The notes under the pieces: generated by a model
The model's database searches: none
Told to the model about the DNA's origin: nothing
Seen by the model: the letters and a program-made list of their open reading frames with translations, nothing else
Shown: piece after piece, positions 14,872-18,598 of the stretch
How the letters are laid out: each line of letters begins with the position of its first letter
Position numbering within the stretch: position 1 is the stretch's first letter
Program-made: the position numbers and the translations under genes
Source of the DNA: CAYUWK01 sp964580085
GTDB lineage: Bacteria > Patescibacteriota > Minisyncoccia > Minisyncoccales > CG1-02-41-26
DNA length: 18,598 bases
Assembly (NCBI GenBank): GCA_964580085.1
Contig: CAZOJF010000005.1
Location: forward strand, 1-18,598
Direction of reading: 5' to 3'

Positions 14872-15378
14872 TTATTTTAATTCAACTTTTGCTCCAGCTG
14901 CTTCAAATTTCTTCTTTATCTCTTCTGCCTCATCTTTTTTAACATTTTCTTTTATCATTTGAGGTTCTTTTTCAGTTGCATCAACTAAATCTTTTGATTC
15001 TTTCAATCCTTTAGCCATAACATCTCTCACGGCTTTAATTACTTCAATCTTTTTATCACCAACACTTGTTAATTCTATATTAAACATTGACTTCTCCCCT
15101 CCTCCTTCTTGACTTTCTGCCGAAGATGGGCCAGCGGCTTGGACAACTACAGGAGCTGCAGCAGAAACACCAAATTTCTTTTCTAAGATTTTGACTAATT
15201 CTGCTAAATCAATAACCGCCATTTTTTCAATTTCCTCAACAAGTTTTTTAAACTTTGCTGGAACTTCAATTTCTTTTTCTTCTTTATCAACTGGAGTAGA
15301 TTTTTCTTCTTTTTTGGCTTCTTTAGTAGGAACAGAATTTGATTCTGCTTTTACTTCTTCTTTTTTTTCTTCAGACAT
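14872..15378 (-). CDS. rplL: 50S ribosomal protein L7/L12 with long charged N-terminal extension
   Basis: The ribosomal stalk protein that recruits translation factors. At 168 aa it is longer than the usual 120-130. Residues 1-40 are a Lys/Glu-rich extension. Residues about 41-75 match the dimerisation domain ([20 protein letters not shown], then [11 protein letters not shown]), followed by a hinge with GGG and the C-terminal domain (98-168), with [11 protein letters not shown] and [10 protein letters not shown]. The usual TGLGLKEAK is here MAKGLKESK. The next possible internal Met (53) would remove half the dimerisation domain, so the long form is probably real. It starts 20 bases after rplJ; the leader TTTAATAAAAAATATG has no Shine-Dalgarno. 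Confidence 0.95.
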   Translation of the reverse strand: MSEEKKEEVKAESNSVPTKEAKKEEKSTPVDKEEKEIEVPAKFKKLVEEIEKMAVIDLAELVKILEKKFGVSAAAPVVVQAAGPSSAESQEGGGEKSMFNIELTSVGDKKIEVIKAVRDVMAKGLKESKDLVDATEKEPQMIKENVKKDEAEEIKKKFEAAGAKVELK

Positions 15379-15398
15379 ATTTTTTATTAAATTAATTA

Positions 15399-15932
15399 TT
15401 AAGTGACCTTTATTTTATTTAACACATAAACAAAATTTCTTAAGTTTGATTTTAAAACATTTGTAAAATTACTTACTGGTGCATTTAAAGTAAATAAAAG
15501 CCTTGCGTAAAGCTCTGGCCTTGAAGGGAGTAAAGCTAAACTAACAACCTCTTCAACTGTTAAAAAGTCATAATTTTTATTCTTTACCATCCCTCCTAAA
15601 ATCTTTAAACTCTCATTTTTTTTAGAAAACTGATGAACAATTTTTGCGGGCATAATCTCATCATTAAGTCCGAAAACCAATGCTAATTCTCCTTTCATAT
15701 TATTAACTTCTTTTTTTATCTCGGATAATTTTAAGGAATCAAAAGCTAATCCTAATAATGTTTTTTTAGTTACTTTTAAAAAACATCCTGCTTCTTTCAA
15801 GCTATCTCTTAACCCAAAAAGATCTTGAGTATTTAATCCTTGAAAATCAATAAAAACTACTGCTTTTTGATCTTTTAAGCTTTTTTCTAAATCTTGTATA
15901 ATTTCTTTTTTTTGTAATTTTGTTTTAGCCAT
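15399..15932 (-). CDS. rplJ: 50S ribosomal protein L10
   Basis: L10 is the base of the ribosomal stalk; it binds 23S rRNA and carries L7/L12 dimers. I chose ATG at 15932 (177 aa, [12 protein letters not shown]) because it gives the normal L10 start. The frame is open to a TTG at 15965, but that would begin inside the leader terminator hairpin. Typical features are [20 protein letters not shown], then [22 protein letters not shown], and [10 protein letters not shown], with a C-terminal helix for L7/L12 binding. Expression is probably controlled by the attenuator-like leader just upstream. rplK and rplA are not upstream and rpoB is not downstream, unlike the common arrangement. Confidence 0.95.
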   Translation of the reverse strand: MAKTKLQKKEIIQDLEKSLKDQKAVVFIDFQGLNTQDLFGLRDSLKEAGCFLKVTKKTLLGLAFDSLKLSEIKKEVNNMKGELALVFGLNDEIMPAKIVHQFSKKNESLKILGGMVKNKNYDFLTVEEVVSLALLPSRPELYARLLFTLNAPVSNFTNVLKSNLRNFVYVLNKIKVT

Positions 15933-16021
15933 ATAAATAAAAAAATCTGTGAAAACCACAGACAATAATTAAATATTCCTGAACAGGATTTATTCTTTTT
16001 ATAGAAACCTGTTGTCTATGG
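15933..16021 (-). promoter_or_regulatory. L10-leader-like attenuator upstream of rplJ
   Basis: Two exclusive structures are visible on the minus strand. In one, CCATAGACAA (16021-16012) pairs with TTGTCTGTGG (15965-15956) over 10 bp with one G-U, enclosing AACAGG/CCTGTT (16013-16008 with 15987-15982). In the other, TCTGTG (15962-15957) pairs with CACAGA (15951-15946), followed by seven T, a terminator. TCTGTGG is shared, so forming one fold blocks the other. Known L10 leaders bind the L10-L12 complex to reduce rplJL expression; the same logic is likely here. Confidence 0.75.
15939..15962 (-). terminator. Leader terminator hairpin before rplJ
   Basis: TCTGTG-GTTTT-CACAGA followed by TTTTTTT on the minus strand. 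The T-run ends 6 bases before the rplJ ATG, so the hairpin could also hinder ribosome entry. Confidence 0.75.
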
Positions 16022-16030
16022 ATATTGTTT

Positions 16031-16059
16031 ATATTAATCTATAACTATTTTTTTGTCAA
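16031..16059 (-). promoter_or_regulatory. Promoter of rplJ-rplL
   Basis: A perfect TTGACA (16059-16054) is followed after 17 bases by TAATAT (16036-16031, four of six). The -35 begins 4 bases after the DJ-1/PfpI gene stop. Transcription would start near 16024, right at the foot of the leader structure. Confidence 0.75.
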
Positions 16060-16063
16060 CCTA

Positions 16064-16588
16064 TTATTCTAAAAGACCTGCTATTGTTTCTCCAAATTTC
16101 CTAGCTGCTTCTGGTCCATTAGCAGTTATAATATTTTTATCTTTAACAACTTGGTTGTCTTTATAAATTGCTTTACCTTGTTTTAAAATTTTAACAGCAG
16201 ATTTGTCTAAGGGAGAAGACCAAACCGTGGCTTTTTTATCTGACAAAACTCCTGCTCTAGCTAGAATAGTAGGGCCTATGCAAATTGCTCCTAAAACTTT
16301 ATTTTTAGAAAAAGCATCTTTGGCTATTTTCCAGCAAGTTTCATTTTCTGAATAAGCTAATGCTCCTGATCCTCCAGCAAAAATTACGGCGTCAAATTTA
16401 TCTACATCAACATCTTCTAAAATCAGATCAATATTTATCTCTCCTCCATAAGTTCCAACTGCCTTTCCTAACTGAGAACTCACTGTAATTACTTTATTCC
16501 CTCCCATCTCTAAAACCTGCTTGGGGATAAAATATTCTTCGTCTCTAAAATTATTAAAAGCAATTATTATCGCTATTTTTTTATTCAT
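16064..16588 (-). CDS. DJ-1/PfpI family protein
   Basis: A 174-aa member of the DJ-1/PfpI superfamily, whose members act as glyoxalases, chaperones, proteases or stress proteins. The nucleophile elbow is GAICIGPTILARAG with Cys103; the acidic residue needed to activate it is probably Glu17 or Glu18 in FRDEEYF. AVIFAGGSGA (67-76) is the usual oxyanion-side loop. The residue after Cys is Ile, not the His of PfpI proteases, so the site is closer to DJ-1 (AICAGPT), and protease activity is less likely. It starts 6 bases after mltG and probably shares its transcript; the start follows an AT-rich leader. Confidence 0.9.
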   Translation of the reverse strand: MNKKIAIIIAFNNFRDEEYFIPKQVLEMGGNKVITVSSQLGKAVGTYGGEINIDLILEDVDVDKFDAVIFAGGSGALAYSENETCWKIAKDAFSKNKVLGAICIGPTILARAGVLSDKKATVWSSPLDKSAVKILKQGKAIYKDNQVVKDKNIITANGPEAARKFGETIAGLLE

Positions 16589-16594
16589 ATATTT

Positions 16595-17653
16595 TTATTT
16601 AAACAAATATTTTGCTCTAGCAATATTATGCTCTTCTAGGGTTTTACTATATATTGTTTCTCCTTCAGGTGTTGATAAATAATACCAGAAATCACTATCT
16701 TCAGGATAAATGCTAGCTAGAATACTGTCAAGTCCAGGATTGCAAATTGGCCCTAAAGGTAATCCTCTGTATTTATAAGTATTATATGGAGAATCAATTT
16801 TAATGTCTTCTTTGAAAGTATCTGTTATTTTTTTATCAGCTACATAATTTATCGTAGCATCAACTTGTAAAGCAACTTTATTCTTTAATCTTTTCCAAAG
16901 AATACCTGAAGCAATTTTTTTATCCTTAAGACTCCTTACTTCTTTCTCTAGAAGTGAAGCCATTGTTATTATTTCAAAAATACTTTTATTTTGTTGGGCA
17001 ATTTCTTCTCGCAAATCAGGATTTAATTTCTCGTTAAAATTTCTTAACATCTTTTTTATTATTTCTCCTATAAGTTCATTATTAATTAATTCTTGCTTTC
17101 TGATTTCATATGTATCCGGAAAAAGATATCCTTCTAACCCTAAATTTTTAGGTTTATCTTTCAAAAAACTAAATTCATTTGAAAAATCCTTGGGTAAAGG
17201 CAGGTCTTTTATTTTAGAATAATCAGTTGATGGAAAACCTATAATTTCAAAAATTTCTTCGGCTTGAAACATCCCTTTATTTTCAAAATACCAAGCAATA
17301 TCTTTTATGCCCCAACCTTCAATTATGGTAATTTTTTCCTTAACTACATCCCCCTCAATAAACTTCTGAGCAATCTTTGAAATTGATTGAGATGAGGAAA
17401 TAATATATTCTCCAGCTTTTATTTTTTTAGAATCACCTTTTAAAAATACATATAAAAAGAAAAAGCCCTTATTTTTAATAAGCTCTTGTTTTTCTAAATT
17501 AGTAACAATTTCTTTTATGCTCTCTCCTTTTTCAATTAAAAAGATTTGTTTTGCTCCGGAGATATTTTTACCTAAATAAATCCCTTGTCCGATATAAAAT
17601 GAAGAACAAAGAACAAAGAATAAAAAACAAAATATATAAGCTTTCCTATTCAT
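16595..17653 (-). CDS. mltG: Endolytic murein transglycosylase MltG (YceG-like)
   Basis: A 352-aa membrane-anchored enzyme that cuts nascent glycan strands and is thought to set their length. It has one N-terminal membrane segment (about 5-27), a LysM-like region (about 36-105) and the YceG catalytic domain (about 105-352). The family hallmarks are LEGYLFPDTYEI (173-184); ITMASLLEKEV, with the catalytic Glu at about 236; LQVDATINY (262-270); and SPYNTYKYRGLPLGPICNPG, followed by LDSILASIYP. Its start overlaps the permease stop by 8 bases, and the DJ-1/PfpI gene follows after 6 bases. Confidence 0.96.
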   Translation of the reverse strand: MNRKAYIFCFLFFVLCSSFYIGQGIYLGKNISGAKQIFLIEKGESIKEIVTNLEKQELIKNKGFFFLYVFLKGDSKKIKAGEYIISSSQSISKIAQKFIEGDVVKEKITIIEGWGIKDIAWYFENKGMFQAEEIFEIIGFPSTDYSKIKDLPLPKDFSNEFSFLKDKPKNLGLEGYLFPDTYEIRKQELINNELIGEIIKKMLRNFNEKLNPDLREEIAQQNKSIFEIITMASLLEKEVRSLKDKKIASGILWKRLKNKVALQVDATINYVADKKITDTFKEDIKIDSPYNTYKYRGLPLGPICNPGLDSILASIYPEDSDFWYYLSTPEGETIYSKTLEEHNIARAKYLFK

Positions 17654-18598
17654 ATCTTCTTAATGCTTCTACTGGTTTTAACCGGGCCGCTTTTCTAGCT
17701 GGAAAAAATCCAGCAATACAACCAGTCAAAACTGAAAAAACTAAACCAAATAAAACTAAGCTTGGAGATACGGAAATAGAAAAGTAAAATACAGGATTAG
17801 ATTGAGTATATAATTCGACAATCTTTGCACAAATAATTCCTAAAATTATGCCTCCAGCACCTCCAATTAAACCAATAATTCCAGCTTCAGTTAAAAAGAT
17901 TATTAAAACAGCTGAATTCTTAGCACCAATTGCTTTCATGGTGCCTATTTCTCTTGTTCTTTCTCTAATAGAAGTAAACATCGTATTTGTTATGCCAATT
18001 CCCCCAACAAGAATAGCAATACTGGCAAAAAGTACAATAGCAGATTGAATAATTCCTAAAATACTATTTGTTACTCCAATCATTTTTTCAGAAGTAATAA
18101 CTGCAAAATCGGTTGTATTCTCTCCCGCAATTCTTTTCCTTGTTTTTTGAAGACTTTTTTTTATATCTTCTGCTACATCATCTGGGGTTAATCCCTCTTC
18201 AATCATTACCATAGCTACTCTGGCTGAACCCTTTTTTTCTCCTGTTAAGTCTTGGTAAAGACCTATGTCTAAATAAATGTTACTATCGTCTGATTTATTA
18301 CCTAGAGAATTTAATATTCCTGCTATTTTAAATTTTCTTCCTTTCATTGTAATCTCCTGACCTACTTTGACTTTTGTTCCAAACACATCAATGGCCCATT
18401 GTTTGCCAACTGCAACTTCCTTTTTCCCAGAAACAGGCCATTCACCATCAAATAAATCCCAACCTTGATATCTTTCCAAAAGTTCTAAGCTTTCATCCCA
18501 GGGTAATCCAGTTAAAAATACCATTTTTGCTTCTTCTTTGTACCTAGCTACAATCCCTCTATAAGACATAATTAAAACATCTTTAACTCCTTTTGTTT
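17646..18598 (-). CDS. MacB/FtsX-type ABC transporter permease (5' end outside window)
   Basis: The C-terminal part of an ABC permease of the MacB/LolC type. The frame is open through the window edge, so the ATG at 18569 is internal. In order: the second half of the MacB periplasmic core domain (to about residue 160 counted from that Met, with GVKVGQEITMKGRKFKIAGIL-like pattern), then three membrane helices of the FtsX domain with GGIGITNTMFTSIRERTREI, then TMKAIGAKNSAV, and a C-terminal FPARKAARLKPVEALRRYE. Such permeases use an ATPase partner to drive export of peptides, lipoproteins or drugs by mechanotransmission. The partner gene would be expected beyond the edge. The substrate is unknown. 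Confidence 0.9.
   Translation of the reverse strand, partial: TKGVKDVLIMSYRGIVARYKEEAKMVFLTGLPWDESLELLERYQGWDLFDGEWPVSGKKEVAVGKQWAIDVFGTKVKVGQEITMKGRKFKIAGILNSLGNKSDDSNIYLDIGLYQDLTGEKKGSARVAMVMIEEGLTPDDVAEDIKKSLQKTRKRIAGENTTDFAVITSEKMIGVTNSILGIIQSAIVLFASIAILVGGIGITNTMFTSIRERTREIGTMKAIGAKNSAVLIIFLTEAGIIGLIGGAGGIILGIICAKIVELYTQSNPVFYFSISVSPSLVLFGLVFSVLTGCIAGFFPARKAARLKPVEALRRYE

Noticed and set aside
15933..15965. TTG at 15965 as rplJ start
   Set aside because: It would add 11 residues not found in L10 and would place coding sequence inside the attenuator terminator.
166..18598. Recoded UGA (glycine or tryptophan)
   Set aside because: All conserved proteins read through to full length under the standard code, and no gene stops early at UGA.
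1..18598. Mobile element or prophage
   Set aside because: No transposase, integrase, phage gene or flanking inverted repeats were seen. The tRNA genes have no direct-repeat attachment sites within the window.

Overview
The window looks like a chromosome segment from an uncultivated low-GC bacterium, most likely of the Candidate Phyla Radiation (Patescibacteria, Parcubacteria-like). This is inferred from gene content and style, not from a marker-gene search. The signs are: AT-rich compact genes; a short mraZ-rsmH-ftsL-ftsI cluster; secreted multidomain proteins with cysteine-bearing Ig-like, PKD and DUF11-like domains; a membrane-anchored Clp-type ATPase with a degenerate first ATPase domain; mltG and a CAP protein; AT-rich leaders, often without a Shine-Dalgarno. 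Eighteen of the nineteen protein genes are on the minus strand. The standard code fits: no reading frame is broken by UGA. Stops are TAA (16) or TAG (3).

Reading in the direction of transcription (from the right-hand end): a MacB/FtsX-type permease (truncated at the edge) overlaps mltG, which is followed by a DJ-1/PfpI protein. A strong promoter and an attenuator-like leader then precede rplJ-rplL, closed by a hairpin terminator shared with the only plus-strand gene, a membrane-tailed PP2C-like protein at 14002-14820. Next come tRNA-Val(CAC), a candidate structured RNA (13681-13837), and a three-gene operon: small membrane protein, membrane-anchored Clp-like AAA+ ATPase, and an anchored LppX/LolA-like protein.

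A near-consensus promoter then drives CAP protein - sortase - lipoprotein. A perfect TTGACA-17-TATAAT promoter drives three secreted proteins (287, 229 and 608 aa) built from shared modules. Together these two operons look like a cell-surface system: structural exoproteins plus a sortase that could attach or process them.

The left part is the division/cell-wall cluster mraZ-rsmH-ftsL-ftsI followed by tRNA-Glu(CTC). The mraZ upstream region holds four perfect DnaA boxes and one near-match, an inverted repeat and a plausible promoter. At the very edge is a tRNA-Leu-like 3'-half fragment.

The most interesting points are the rplJ attenuator, the DnaA-box cluster that may also be the MraZ operator, the candidate structured RNA, the catalytically dead D1 of the Clp-like ATPase, and the surface-protein/sortase block. 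I found no CRISPR array, transposon or phage gene.
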